DNA from: Phycisphaerales bacterium
Lineage (GTDB): Bacteria > Planctomycetota > Phycisphaerae > Tepidisphaerales > Tepidisphaeraceae
DNA: 13,390 nt
Assembly (NCBI GenBank): GCA_028288775.1
Contig: JAQGHP010000153.1
Location: 1 to 13,390 of the forward strand
Reading direction: 5' to 3'
In this document: positions 1-7,967 of the stretch, piece by piece
Position numbering within the stretch: position 1 is the first letter of the stretch
How the letters are laid out: each line of letters opens with the position of its first letter
Notes under the pieces: model-generated
The model's input: only the letters and a program-made list of their open reading frames with translations
Told to the model about the DNA's origin: nothing
Database searches by the model: none
Translations under genes and position numbers: made by a program

Positions 1-323
1 CCTCCAACAGCATCCTGATGGTGACGTTCGCCAACGAGCAGCGTCATCCGGAGTTCGGCAGCCACGACGCCCGATCCGCCGCCCTCATCGCCGGCCGGAC
101 GCGGCTGCGGCCGGTGCTCATGACCGCGTTGGCGATGCTGATAGGCATGCTGCCGATGAGCCTCGCCCTGGGCGAAGGGGGCGAGCAGAACGCACCGCTG
201 GGCCGCGCCGTGATCGGCGGCCTCGCCATCGCGACCGTCTACACGCTTTTCTTCGTCCCGATCATGTACAGCCTGATGCGGCGCACGCCTCCCAGAAATC
301 TTAGCGCCGAGCAGGAGGGCTGA
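1..323 (+). CDS. RND efflux permease, C-terminal fragment (5' end outside window)
   Basis: This is the last 106 residues of a resistance-nodulation-division inner-membrane permease, which uses the proton gradient to export substrates through a tripartite pump. The frame is open from the window edge, so the gene begins upstream. The first readable residues (SNSILMVTFANEQR) match the conserved loop and start of the last transmembrane cluster in HAE1-type RND proteins. Two hydrophobic segments follow (RPVLMTALAMLIGMLPMSLA and LGRAVIGGLAIATVYTLFFV), matching the last two membrane helices, with the family-typical GEGGEQNAPLGRAVIGG between them. The stop at 321-323 is 3 bp before the adaptor ATG, so the two are cotranscribed. 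The specificity (drugs or other amphiphiles) cannot be read from this fragment; the HAE1-like ending argues against a CzcA metal pump. Confidence 0.93.
   Translation, partial: SNSILMVTFANEQRHPEFGSHDARSAALIAGRTRLRPVLMTALAMLIGMLPMSLALGEGGEQNAPLGRAVIGGLAIATVYTLFFVPIMYSLMRRTPPRNLSAEQEG
313..318 (+). promoter_or_regulatory. Strong Shine-Dalgarno for the adaptor gene
   Basis: AGGAGG lies inside the last codons of the RND permease, 8 nt before the ATG at 327. It supports that start and implies translational coupling with the permease. Confidence 0.75.
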
Positions 324-326
324 CCC

Positions 327-1643
327 ATGGAATCCGCGAGAGCAAAGCCTCCGATGCAGGGATCGGCGCCAGACGGGCACAATCAGAACGAGCCGCACGC
401 CCCTCCTCCGCCGCGGACTCGAACGCGGACGATTCTGATAATCTTCGCTGTCGTTTTAGTTGTCTTCGCGGTGTTCCTCGTTTTGGGCATTATGCATCGA
501 TCCGCACAGGATCACGCGCTGGCGTCGGCGGCCAGCCAGGCGGTCAACACGCCGCCGCAGGTTTACGTCATTCATCCCGCTAAAGCCGCGACCCCCGACT
601 GGCCGCTGCCGGCCAATACGCAGGCCATTCAAGACTCCGTCATCTACGCCCGCGTCAGCGGGTATCTCAACAAGCGGTACGTGGACATCGGGGACCGGGT
701 GAAAGCCGGCCAGCTCCTGGCGGAAATTCAATCGCCCGAACTCGACCAGCAATTGAGCCAGGCGCAGGCCAACCTGCAGCAGGCCTACAAACAGTTGGAC
801 TTGCAGAAGGCCAACCTCGAGTTGGCGCGCACGTCGATGGAACGCTACAAAGGCGCCGACAAGGAGCAAGCCGTCGCCAAGCTCACCGTCGACCAAGCCG
901 TCGCGGCGCATTCCACCGCGCAGGCGTCGGTAGCAGCCGCGCAGGCGACCATCGAGTCCAACCAGGCCAACGTCCGCCAGTTCGAGGCGATGACCGCCTT
1001 CGAGCGCGTCCTCGCCCCATTCGACGGGACGATCACCCAGCGGAACGTCGATGTCGGCGCGCTGATCACGGCGGGAAGCCCCACCAACAACACCGGCGTC
1101 GCGCCCACCAACGTCACGGGGACCGCGACCGGAATGTTTGAGGTCGCACAACTTGATACCCTTCGCGTGTTCGTCAGCGTTCCGCAGGTGTTTGCCGGGA
1201 ATATAAAGCCCGGGCAGCCGGCGCAGGTGGCCGTCCGCGGCGCGCTGATGAAGCCCGCGCCGGCGACCGTCACGCGCACCGCCAGCGCTTTGGATCCGGG
1301 CACGCGCACGCTTCTGACCGAAGTGGACATCCCCAATTCTTCGCACGCGATTCTGCCGGGGGCGTTCGTGTACGTAACGTTTGTACTCGAGCCGGCGGGG
1401 GAGCGCTGGAACCTCCCGGCAACCGCGCTGATCTTCAACGCGCAGGGCACGCAGGTCATGCTCATCGAGCCGGGGAACAAGCTTCGCCTTCAGAAAGTAA
1501 CCGTCGGCCGGGATTTCGGCGATACGATCGACATCCAGTCGGGATTGAGCGGCGGCGAGACCGTCGTCAAACAGCCGGACGTATCCCTGCAGAACGGACA
1601 GGTGGTAACCCCGATCGATTCAAAGAATGCACCGCAGAGCTGA
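327..1643 (+). CDS. RND efflux periplasmic adaptor (membrane fusion protein)
   Basis: This adaptor bridges the RND permease and the outer-membrane channel (AcrA/MdtA/HlyD superfamily). The 438 residues run in family order. A proline-rich cytoplasmic tail (1-35) precedes one membrane anchor (about 36-55). The first lipoyl half follows (about 105-136, with YARVSGYLNKRYVDIGDRVK), then a long Gln/Ala-rich alpha-hairpin coiled coil (about 137-225). The second lipoyl half is LAPFDGTITQRNVDVG (about 229-244), then a beta-barrel (about 268-355) and a membrane-proximal domain (about 360-430). It has an uncleaved membrane anchor rather than a lipobox. The usual order in many pumps is adaptor first; here the permease precedes it. 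It overlaps the next gene by 17 bp. Assignment as an adaptor is secure; the substrate is unknown. Confidence 0.95.
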   Translation: MESARAKPPMQGSAPDGHNQNEPHAPPPPRTRTRTILIIFAVVLVVFAVFLVLGIMHRSAQDHALASAASQAVNTPPQVYVIHPAKAATPDWPLPANTQAIQDSVIYARVSGYLNKRYVDIGDRVKAGQLLAEIQSPELDQQLSQAQANLQQAYKQLDLQKANLELARTSMERYKGADKEQAVAKLTVDQAVAAHSTAQASVAAAQATIESNQANVRQFEAMTAFERVLAPFDGTITQRNVDVGALITAGSPTNNTGVAPTNVTGTATGMFEVAQLDTLRVFVSVPQVFAGNIKPGQPAQVAVRGALMKPAPATVTRTASALDPGTRTLLTEVDIPNSSHAILPGAFVYVTFVLEPAGERWNLPATALIFNAQGTQVMLIEPGNKLRLQKVTVGRDFGDTIDIQSGLSGGETVVKQPDVSLQNGQVVTPIDSKNAPQS

Positions 1644-3063
1644 CATCCTCGCCGGCATGCTCGCGACGGTTTCCTGCGCGCTCGCCCTGGCGGGTTGCGA
1701 GGTCGGCCCCAACTACGTGCGACCAAAGGTCGAGCAGCCCGCATCGTTCAAGTCCGAGCCCGCTACGCGGCCGGCGCAGCCGATCCCGGCGGATTGGTGG
1801 CGTCTCTACCACGACGCCGAGCTCGATCGGGTTATCGCTGCTGCCAATGAATCCAACCAGAATATCCGTCAGTCCGTCGCCCGCGTCGATCAGGCGCGGG
1901 CGCTGGCGCGGATAGCCGCGAGCTATTTGTTGCCCACCATTACCGCCGACCCCGCCTACACCCGCACCCACACTTCCGCCAACCGGCCCAGCGTGATTAC
2001 CGGGCAGCCGATAGGAAAAGAGACGACTTTCAACGACTGGAAGGTTCCCTTCGATCTCAATTACGAGATCGACGTCTGGGGCAGGCTGCGGCGATCGGCC
2101 GAGGCGTCCTATGCCCAGGCCGCGCTCTCGGCCGACGATCTTGCCGCCGTGCGCCTGACGATCACGACGGACGTGGCAATTTATTACTACGCCATTCGTG
2201 CGCTCGATTTCCAGGAGCAGATCCTTCAGCAGAGCGTCGCGGCGTTCACCGAGCAGGTGCGGGTCGTCTCGGTGCAGTTGAAAAATGGCCTCGTCGGCCC
2301 GATCGACCTGTACCAGGCGCAGGCCCAGCTCGAAGCCACGCGGGCGCAATTGCGTGACGTTCAACGGGCCCGGGCGGACGACGAGCACGCGTTGGCAACT
2401 TTGTGCGGCCGCCCGGCGCCGGTCTTCTCCGTGCCTGCTGATCCATTGACGCAAGGCGCACCCCCCGCCGTTCCGATCGGGCTGCCGGCCCAGCTTCTGT
2501 CGCGACGGCCCGACGTCGCCGAGACCGAGCAGAACGTCGTCTCGTTCAATGCGCAGGTCGGCGTCGCGTCCGCCGAGTTTTATCCGACGTTCAACCTGAC
2601 CGGCAGCGCCGGATTCGAGAGCGTCAGCTTCGAGCACGTGCTGGATTGGAAAAGCAAGCTCGCCTCAATCGGTCCGAGCATATCAATCCCGATCTTCGAG
2701 GCGGGGCGGCTGGAAAATAATCTCGTAGCCGTCCGGGCGCAGTACCGGCAGGCCGTCGCCGCGTATGTGAATCAGGTGCTGACCGCCTACAGCGACGTCG
2801 AGGACGCCCTGACCGATTTGCACGCCCTCACCGATGAAGTGGATCGCATCCGGGCCGCGGTGGCCGCCTCGCAGGACTACGTCAGGACCGCGCGCATCCA
2901 GTACAAGCAGGGGCTCGTCAACTACCTCATCGTCATCGACGCCGAGCGGACGCTCCTGTCGAATCAATTGACGCTATCGCAGGACATCAACTCGCAAATG
3001 GCCGCCAGCATCCGCCTGATCAAGGCGCTGGGAGGCGGGTGGGTAGACAACGCGCGCCAATGA
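1627..3063 (+). CDS. Outer-membrane efflux lipoprotein, NodT/OprM type (TolC superfamily)
   Basis: This is the outer-membrane exit duct of the pump. The 478-residue product begins with a lipoprotein signal: basic HRR, a hydrophobic stretch, and the lipobox LAGC with the acylated Cys at residue 24. The hallmark CEVGPNYVRP of the NodT family follows at once. Two OEP repeats span about 60-250 and 275-465. YEIDVWGRLRR (about 146-156) is the conserved family signature. The ATG at 1627 sits within the adaptor coding region, giving a 17-bp overlap; no clear Shine-Dalgarno precedes it, so coupling to adaptor translation is likely. A start at Met11 (1657) would avoid the overlap but would remove the basic part of the signal peptide, so 1627 is preferred. 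It ends the plus-strand operon. Confidence 0.95.
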   Translation: MHRRADILAGMLATVSCALALAGCEVGPNYVRPKVEQPASFKSEPATRPAQPIPADWWRLYHDAELDRVIAAANESNQNIRQSVARVDQARALARIAASYLLPTITADPAYTRTHTSANRPSVITGQPIGKETTFNDWKVPFDLNYEIDVWGRLRRSAEASYAQAALSADDLAAVRLTITTDVAIYYYAIRALDFQEQILQQSVAAFTEQVRVVSVQLKNGLVGPIDLYQAQAQLEATRAQLRDVQRARADDEHALATLCGRPAPVFSVPADPLTQGAPPAVPIGLPAQLLSRRPDVAETEQNVVSFNAQVGVASAEFYPTFNLTGSAGFESVSFEHVLDWKSKLASIGPSISIPIFEAGRLENNLVAVRAQYRQAVAAYVNQVLTAYSDVEDALTDLHALTDEVDRIRAAVAASQDYVRTARIQYKQGLVNYLIVIDAERTLLSNQLTLSQDINSQMAASIRLIKALGGGWVDNARQ

Positions 3064-3135
3064 GCGCGCTTTCCGGCGCGGAGAAGATCGGCTGCGCTGA
3101 GAACGGAATGCAACCCGTGCCGGGCCACAGCGCCT

Positions 3136-3164
3136 GCGGCCTTATCGTCGGCTGCGAAATTTTC
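3136..3164 (+). terminator. Possible terminator of the efflux operon
   Basis: GCGGCC (3136-3141) can pair with GGCTGC (3150-3155) with one G-U pair and an 8-nt loop, followed by GAAATTTTC. The T-run is short and the 3' end touches the stop of the convergent DUF1552 gene, so this is only a candidate. A second GC-only hairpin (3065-3069 with 3076-3080) lies just after the lipoprotein stop and lacks a T-run. Confidence 0.3.
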
Positions 3165-4461
3165 AACCGACCATCTCCAGGCCGGTGAGCGTGCCGGTGC
3201 TAGTCGCGAACTTGTCGGTCTCCACGCCAACGCTTTGCAGGATCGGGACGAACAGGTTGCACAGCGGCTTGTTGGCCTTGAACTCCTCGTTCTCGGACGC
3301 GACGAGGTGGCGGCCATGCTTGAAAGGGCCGCCGGCCAGGACGATCGGAAGGTTGTTGTTGGCGTGGCTGCTGGCGTTGCCCAGGTTGCTGCCGAACAGC
3401 ACAGTGGTGTTCTTGAGCAGAGGAACGTCCGCCTCCTTCGCGCTCTTTAGCTTTGAGAGCAGGCCGTCGAAGGACTTCATCTCGGCTTCTTCGATCCGGC
3501 GGAGCTGCTCGATCTTGGCGGGCTCCTGGCCGTGATGCGATAGGGAGTGGTGGCCCATCGTGACGCCGGGGATGGGCAGCACCTCGTCGCCGCCACCGAT
3601 CATGATGGTGACGACGCGGGTGCTGTCGGTCTGCAGCGCCAGGGGCATGAGGTCGAATAGCACGTCCATCTTCCCGATCATGTCGGCGACGTTCTGCACA
3701 TCGCGCGGCATCGCGGCGTCCACCTTGGGTTTGGGCTTGCGCGACCACGCCTGCATGGCCTGCAGCCGCCGTTCCATCTCGCGCACGCTCGTGAAATATT
3801 CGTCCAGCTTATCGCGGTCGCCCGCGCCAATGCGGCCGCGGATGCTCGTCGCCTCGGCGCTGACTGCATCGAGGATGCTGCGGCCTTCGTTCAAACGCTC
3901 CACCTCGCGGTTCACCTCGTCGGGCGTGCCGTCCAGAAACAGCCGGGCGAATATCTTCGATGGCTTCTCCTCCGCCGGAAGCCTCACGCCGCTGCGGTTG
4001 AACGAGAGGCTCGACCCGTTGATGGCGAGGATGAGCGACGGAAAGCGGGTGGCGACGTCGAACTTGTCGGCGACGATCTGGTCGATGGAAATGCCGTTGT
4101 GGAACCCGGGCAGTTGCGGGTCCCGGGCGCCGGTGAGGAAGGTCATCTCGCTATTATGGCCCGCGCTTTCGTTGCCCTGCTGCGCGAGTCCGCTGATGAC
4201 GGTGAAGTCGTCGCGGTGGTCCTTGAGCGCTTCCATGTAGGGCGAAGGCTGGTAGTCGCTGCCCGCGCCTTTGGGGAAGAAATACGGGGCGTGGAGCCCC
4301 AGCCCCGTGCAGATGCAGATCATTCGCCGAGGCGGAGCCTCGGGGGAATTTTTTGCCAGCGCCCGGGGAAGCATCGAATCCAGAAGCGGCAGCGCCAACG
4401 ACACACCCGCGCCGCGCAGGAACGTACGACGGGAAATGGGCCGAAAAGTGCGAGTGCTCAT
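3163..4461 (-). CDS. DUF1552 (HXXSHH motif) exported protein with twin-arginine signal
   Basis: The 432-residue product belongs to the DUF1552/HXXSHH family, common in planctomycetes, Verrucomicrobia and myxobacteria and usually found beside DUF1592-type cytochromes. Seen directly: an N-terminal twin-arginine signal (RRTFLRG at 11-17, then a hydrophobic stretch to about 30), which predicts export as a folded protein, and the naming motif H305-S-L-S308-H309-H310 within MGHHSLSHHG. His and Asp/Asn residues elsewhere (GHNSEMTF about 101-108; GNASSHANNN about 361-370) could contribute metal ligands, in the manner of the alkaline-phosphatase-like DUF1501 family; that comparison is inference. It is the last gene of the minus-strand operon, 24 bp after the DUF1592 stop. 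A good Shine-Dalgarno (AAGGAAG, 6 nt before the ATG from GGA) supports the start. The biochemical function is not known. Confidence 0.92.
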   Translation of the reverse strand: MSTRTFRPISRRTFLRGAGVSLALPLLDSMLPRALAKNSPEAPPRRMICICTGLGLHAPYFFPKGAGSDYQPSPYMEALKDHRDDFTVISGLAQQGNESAGHNSEMTFLTGARDPQLPGFHNGISIDQIVADKFDVATRFPSLILAINGSSLSFNRSGVRLPAEEKPSKIFARLFLDGTPDEVNREVERLNEGRSILDAVSAEATSIRGRIGAGDRDKLDEYFTSVREMERRLQAMQAWSRKPKPKVDAAMPRDVQNVADMIGKMDVLFDLMPLALQTDSTRVVTIMIGGGDEVLPIPGVTMGHHSLSHHGQEPAKIEQLRRIEEAEMKSFDGLLSKLKSAKEADVPLLKNTTVLFGSNLGNASSHANNNLPIVLAGGPFKHGRHLVASENEEFKANKPLCNLFVPILQSVGVETDKFATSTGTLTGLEMVG

Positions 4462-4485
4462 CCTTCTTCCTTTTTCGCGCTGAGG

Positions 4486-6969
4486 TCACTTCATTTGAAA
4501 CAGGCGGCTCTGCACAACTTCGGTCACCAGCGTGCGCAAGCCATAAGAATGGGGCCTGGATCTTTGCAGGATCGCCTGCACTTCCCCGCGGTCGGCGAAC
4601 GTCACCCCGGCCCCGGTGGCATAGGTGACGAGGTTGTTCACCAGGTTCTGGGCGATGGCGTCCTGCTGGTCCGAGAGCAGCTTCTTGAACTCTTCCATGT
4701 TAGCGAATTTGCGGCCATCAGCGAGTTCGCCGCTGGGGTCGACGGGCAGTCCGTGGTGGAAATAGTTGGTTCTGCCGGTGGTGCGGTCTATGACGGCCAC
4801 GTTCTCGCCCTTGCCCTGCGAGCGATACCACTCGCGCCACCCGCCGATCACGTCGTAGTTTTCCATCGCGAATCCGGGCGGGTCCATGTACTGATGGCAG
4901 ACGGCGCAGCGCTCGGAGTGCCTGTGCTTGTCCAACTGCTCGCGGATGGTCGTCGCGCCGCGCGTGTCGGGCTCGATCGAGCCGGCGTCGGCAGGCGGGG
5001 GCTGCAACTGGCGGCCGATCAGGCGCTTGACGACCCACGCCCCTCGAGTCACCGGCGAGCTCAGTGTGCCGTTGGCAGTGATCTTGAGAATACTGGCCTG
5101 GGTCATGATTCCGCCGCGATGGCTGTTGGGGGGAAGCGGGACCTTGCGGAACTCTTCTCCACTAATGCCGGGGATTTCATACAGCTCGGCCAGACGGCGG
5201 TTAAGCATCGCGAAATCCGAATCGATCAACGTGGACACGCCCAGGTCCGAGCGCAACATCTCGTCGAAGAATGCCAGCGTCTCGCCGACCATCGCGTCCT
5301 TCAGCGGCGGATCGTATTCGGGATAGAGTTCGTGATCGGGGGTCGTCGCGTCGATCGCGCGGAGGTTGAACCACTGCCCGCAGAAGTTTTTGGTGAACGT
5401 CCGCGACCGGGGGCTGTCGAGCAGGCGCTGTGTCTGGGTGCGAAGCGTCGCGGAGTCCTTCAGCTTTCCCGCGGCGGCCAGTTGCAGCAGCTCGTCGTCG
5501 GGCACCGTGTTCCAGAGAAAATAGGAAAGGCGCGAAGCCAGCGCGTAATCGTCCAGCGTGCCGCGGTCTTCGTGCAGGAAGAGAAATTCCGGCGAAGTGA
5601 GGATCGCCTTGCATGCACGCCGGATGGCATCTTCGAACGTCGCGCCATCCGCCAGCGCCTGCTCGGCCACCTGTACGTATCGTGCGGCAACTTGTGCAGA
5701 TACGGGCCGGCGGAACGCCCGGCGAGCGAACGCGGTGATCGCGCGGGCGGCGTCTTCGGGCGGATTGGCCGCGACAACTTCGTACGCCCGCCGTCCTTTC
5801 ATGTGGGCCAGAGGCTTGACTGGCACGTCTCCGAAAACGCGGCTCACGCCCGGCGGCGGCCACGAGTCCAGCAAAGGCCCTTCGATTTCCAGCCACTGCA
5901 CCGCCAAGCCCGGTCCCGTGAACTTCTCGGACCCCACTTTATGGAGATCGGTTTTGTCCGGTGCGGTCGCATCACACCCCGCCGCCGTCAAGTAGAACGA
6001 CTCCCCTTCGTTCATCAAGGCTGTGGCCTCCGCCTCACGCGGCTTGTCGGACGAGAAATCGAAGGCGGCGAGGACGTGGTTTGTCGCGTAGTTGGTTCCC
6101 CACAGTTTCGCGCCGACCACCGGATGCCCCGTGCTCCGGTGCGCGTAGGCTGAGAGGCGAAAGCGATAGCGCCCGGCGACCGGGGCGTTGCTCAAATCGG
6201 GCCGGCTCTGTGTGTCATTTTCGAACAGCAGGTAGGCGTCGGGAAGAGAACCGACCAGCCGCTCGTACCGCGTGCCGTCGCTGTTGAGCGACCAATGCGG
6301 GCGGTCGAGGGCATCCTGCACGCGCTGCGCGTCGAGGAACGACATCCGCCGTTTGATGCGAGGGTCGGGCCCGAAATCCAGCGCGGCGTCCAGCGCCTTG
6401 TCGGCGGCTATTAAGTACGAATCGATCTGCGAAGCCGACAGCCGCAGCGCTTCGGAGACGTTGTCAAAACCGAATGCCGCGGCGTCCTCCGGCAGCAGGT
6501 CGGCCAGCGGCGTTTCAATGCCCAGAAGGTCGTGGACCGAGTTCTCATATTCCGCGCGATTGAGTCGGCGGAGCACCACGCGCCCGCCGACGCCCTGCCG
6601 GGCCCTGTCGTATTCGGTCAGGAACCCGCCCAGCGATTGGAGGAACGCATCCCGCTCCTGCGACGGAGGCGGGTCCTTTTTCTTCGGCGGCATTTCGCCG
6701 CGCTGCACGCGGTCGAAGACGAGCGTCCATTTCGCGTTGAGCACCGGATCATCGAGCTTCACTGGCAACGCGGACAAGTCGAGTCCACCCTTCTTGCTAT
6801 CGGCGTCGTGGCAATCGATGCAGCGCGAATCGAGAAACGAGCGGGAGGCCTTGGGCAGTTCGGTTTGCGGCGCATCAGCGCCCGGCGCGACTGCGCAGAT
6901 CGCAAGCATCATGATCCCGGCGATCAAGCCGGGTCGATGGAACAAAAGCATGTTGGAGGTGATCTTCAT
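4486..6969 (-). CDS. DUF1592-type planctomycete cytochrome c-like protein with two CXXCH motifs
   Basis: This 827-residue exported protein has the multidomain architecture typical of planctomycetes. After a signal peptide (about 1-33) comes a cytochrome-c-like segment with the haem motif CIDCH (Cys50, Cys53, His54) and GEMPPK (about 91-96), whose Met is a likely axial ligand. DUF1587 follows (RRLNRAEYENSVHDLLG, about 134-150). A beta-rich segment at about 220-365 may be a carbohydrate-binding-like insert. Then come DUF1595 (about 404-470), DUF1592 (about 476-605), DUF1588 (about 614-715) and DUF1585 (about 750-824). DUF1588 contains a second CXXCH (CAVCH, Cys688/Cys691/His692) followed by MDPPGFAMENYD. 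It therefore probably binds one or two c-type haems and acts in periplasmic electron transfer or oxidation with the DUF1552 partner. The start at 6969 gives a good signal peptide; only a weak AGGG lies upstream. Confidence 0.93.
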   Translation of the reverse strand: MKITSNMLLFHRPGLIAGIMMLAICAVAPGADAPQTELPKASRSFLDSRCIDCHDADSKKGGLDLSALPVKLDDPVLNAKWTLVFDRVQRGEMPPKKKDPPPSQERDAFLQSLGGFLTEYDRARQGVGGRVVLRRLNRAEYENSVHDLLGIETPLADLLPEDAAAFGFDNVSEALRLSASQIDSYLIAADKALDAALDFGPDPRIKRRMSFLDAQRVQDALDRPHWSLNSDGTRYERLVGSLPDAYLLFENDTQSRPDLSNAPVAGRYRFRLSAYAHRSTGHPVVGAKLWGTNYATNHVLAAFDFSSDKPREAEATALMNEGESFYLTAAGCDATAPDKTDLHKVGSEKFTGPGLAVQWLEIEGPLLDSWPPPGVSRVFGDVPVKPLAHMKGRRAYEVVAANPPEDAARAITAFARRAFRRPVSAQVAARYVQVAEQALADGATFEDAIRRACKAILTSPEFLFLHEDRGTLDDYALASRLSYFLWNTVPDDELLQLAAAGKLKDSATLRTQTQRLLDSPRSRTFTKNFCGQWFNLRAIDATTPDHELYPEYDPPLKDAMVGETLAFFDEMLRSDLGVSTLIDSDFAMLNRRLAELYEIPGISGEEFRKVPLPPNSHRGGIMTQASILKITANGTLSSPVTRGAWVVKRLIGRQLQPPPADAGSIEPDTRGATTIREQLDKHRHSERCAVCHQYMDPPGFAMENYDVIGGWREWYRSQGKGENVAVIDRTTGRTNYFHHGLPVDPSGELADGRKFANMEEFKKLLSDQQDAIAQNLVNNLVTYATGAGVTFADRGEVQAILQRSRPHSYGLRTLVTEVVQSRLFQMK

Positions 6970-7003
6970 GTACCCTATATGCCGGCATGCCGCGACGCGA
7001 CGC

Positions 7004-7855
7004 TTACTCAGTCATAACCACGCGGAACCCGAATATGTTGCCGCGCTCGCGCGGGGTTTCATGCCGGCGGTAGGAAGACAGAAGGCACGCGGGAAGGTCA
7101 TCGCCCCAACTGCCGCCGCGTAAAACCCGCTCCTTTTTCGCGGAATTGACCCAGTCATCGCACCATTCCCACAGGTTTCCGCCCAGGTCGAAAATGCCCA
7201 GCCGATTGGCATCGAACGACCCGACCGGCGAAGTAAAAATGAACCCGTCCTGATAGCCCGCGATCACGGTCGCGTTGGACGGCAGGGATTTCTGCCCGCG
7301 GCATTCTTCCCCGGCGTAATTCCCCGCCCCCTTCGGCGGCGGCCACTGCGTGCCCCAGGGATATACGCCTTCGATCTTCCGATCCTTCGAACGCGGCGCA
7401 TCGCCGGCTTGTTCCTTGTCGCCGATGCCTACCGCACAGCTCCATTCGTGGTCAGTCGGGAGCCGGTAATGCTTGGATTCCTTCTTCGAGAGCCACGCGC
7501 AGAACGCGATAGCGTCTTCGTAGTTGATGCCGCAGACCGGGTTCAATTCCGTTTGATCGAAGCCGGGTCGTTTCCAGTTGGCGGCGTTGTTCTCCCCCTT
7601 CCCGTCGTGGGAAAGCGAATGCATTTCCCGCGTCGCGTCGTAATGGGTCTCGGAAACAAACGCGTCAAAATCCTTCACCCGTGTTTTCCAAATGCACATC
7701 AGCACCGGCTTGCCATCGGGAATCGGCACGGGCACGAACTGCATCCCCAGCGAATTGACGATCGCTTGTTCTTTCTCCTTAGCCGACGTGTCCGCGCGGC
7801 CGTGCAACGCCAACAGACTCACGGCCAGCAACATGACTGCGAAAAAACGAATCAT
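7004..7855 (-). CDS. Secreted SUMF1/FGE-sulfatase-domain protein lacking one FGE catalytic cysteine
   Basis: The 283-residue product has a signal peptide (MIRFFAVMLLAVSLLALHG, cleavage near Ala21) and a formylglycine-generating-enzyme-like fold. Signature blocks are NSLGMQFVPVP (about 34-44), RLPTDHEWSCAV (131-142), DLGGNLWEWCDDW (223-235), RVLRGGSWGD (243-252) and the terminal GFRVV. In true FGE the two copper-binding cysteines sit 3 and 8 residues after RGGS; here those positions are Asp252 and Cys257, so canonical formylglycine formation is unlikely. Such domains also serve as sugar- or ligand-binding modules or in EgtB/PvdO-type chemistry. The frame stays open to 8011, but the ATG at 7855 is chosen for its signal peptide and AAGAGGA 10 nt upstream. 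A 34-bp gap to DUF1592 suggests it opens the three-gene operon. Confidence 0.88.
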   Translation of the reverse strand: MIRFFAVMLLAVSLLALHGRADTSAKEKEQAIVNSLGMQFVPVPIPDGKPVLMCIWKTRVKDFDAFVSETHYDATREMHSLSHDGKGENNAANWKRPGFDQTELNPVCGINYEDAIAFCAWLSKKESKHYRLPTDHEWSCAVGIGDKEQAGDAPRSKDRKIEGVYPWGTQWPPPKGAGNYAGEECRGQKSLPSNATVIAGYQDGFIFTSPVGSFDANRLGIFDLGGNLWEWCDDWVNSAKKERVLRGGSWGDDLPACLLSSYRRHETPRERGNIFGFRVVMTE

Positions 7856-7865
7856 CGGCGATCGG

Positions 7866-7872
7866 TCCTCTT
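7866..7872 (-). promoter_or_regulatory. Shine-Dalgarno deciding the SUMF1-protein start
   Basis: AAGAGGA on the minus strand, 10 nt before the ATG at 7855, supports that start over the in-frame upstream codon at 8011, which would bury the signal peptide 52 residues inside the protein. Confidence 0.6.
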
Positions 7873-7948
7873 CGTCTCTTTCATCGCAAAAGTAATGGTG
7901 AAGCTGGCGAAATAAGACCGCCTGAGCCTTCGCTCGTGCATCACCTAT

Positions 7949-7967
7949 ACGAATAAGTACCGCACAA
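7949..7967 (-). promoter_or_regulatory. Shared upstream motif TTGTGCGGTACTTATTCGT, copy 1
   Basis: Read on the coding strand, this 19-mer lies 93-112 nt before the SUMF1-protein start. It matches 18 of 19 positions, with one T inserted, in the element upstream of the HEAT-like gene at 12832-12849. In this copy TATAGG follows directly. The position suits a promoter or activator site; it could also be part of a transcribed leader or a dispersed repeat. Confidence 0.45.

Noticed and set aside
456..1346. Minus-strand open frame of 296 codons opposite the adaptor gene
   Set aside because: Antisense shadow of a conserved adaptor; no motif or start signal.
1567..2637. Minus-strand open frame of 356 codons opposite the outer-membrane lipoprotein gene
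   Set aside because: It is antisense to a well-supported TolC-family gene and shows only compositional Arg/Gly/Leu richness.
4099..6153. Long open frame on the plus strand across the DUF1592/DUF1552 genes
   Set aside because: It runs antisense to two genes with clear domains, has no recognisable domain, and is the kind of long open shadow expected in high-GC DNA.
3163..7855. Idea that the SUMF1 protein matures DUF1552 by making formylglycine
   Set aside because: The SUMF1 protein lacks one catalytic cysteine and no CXPXR sulfatase motif was noticed in the DUF1552 protein.
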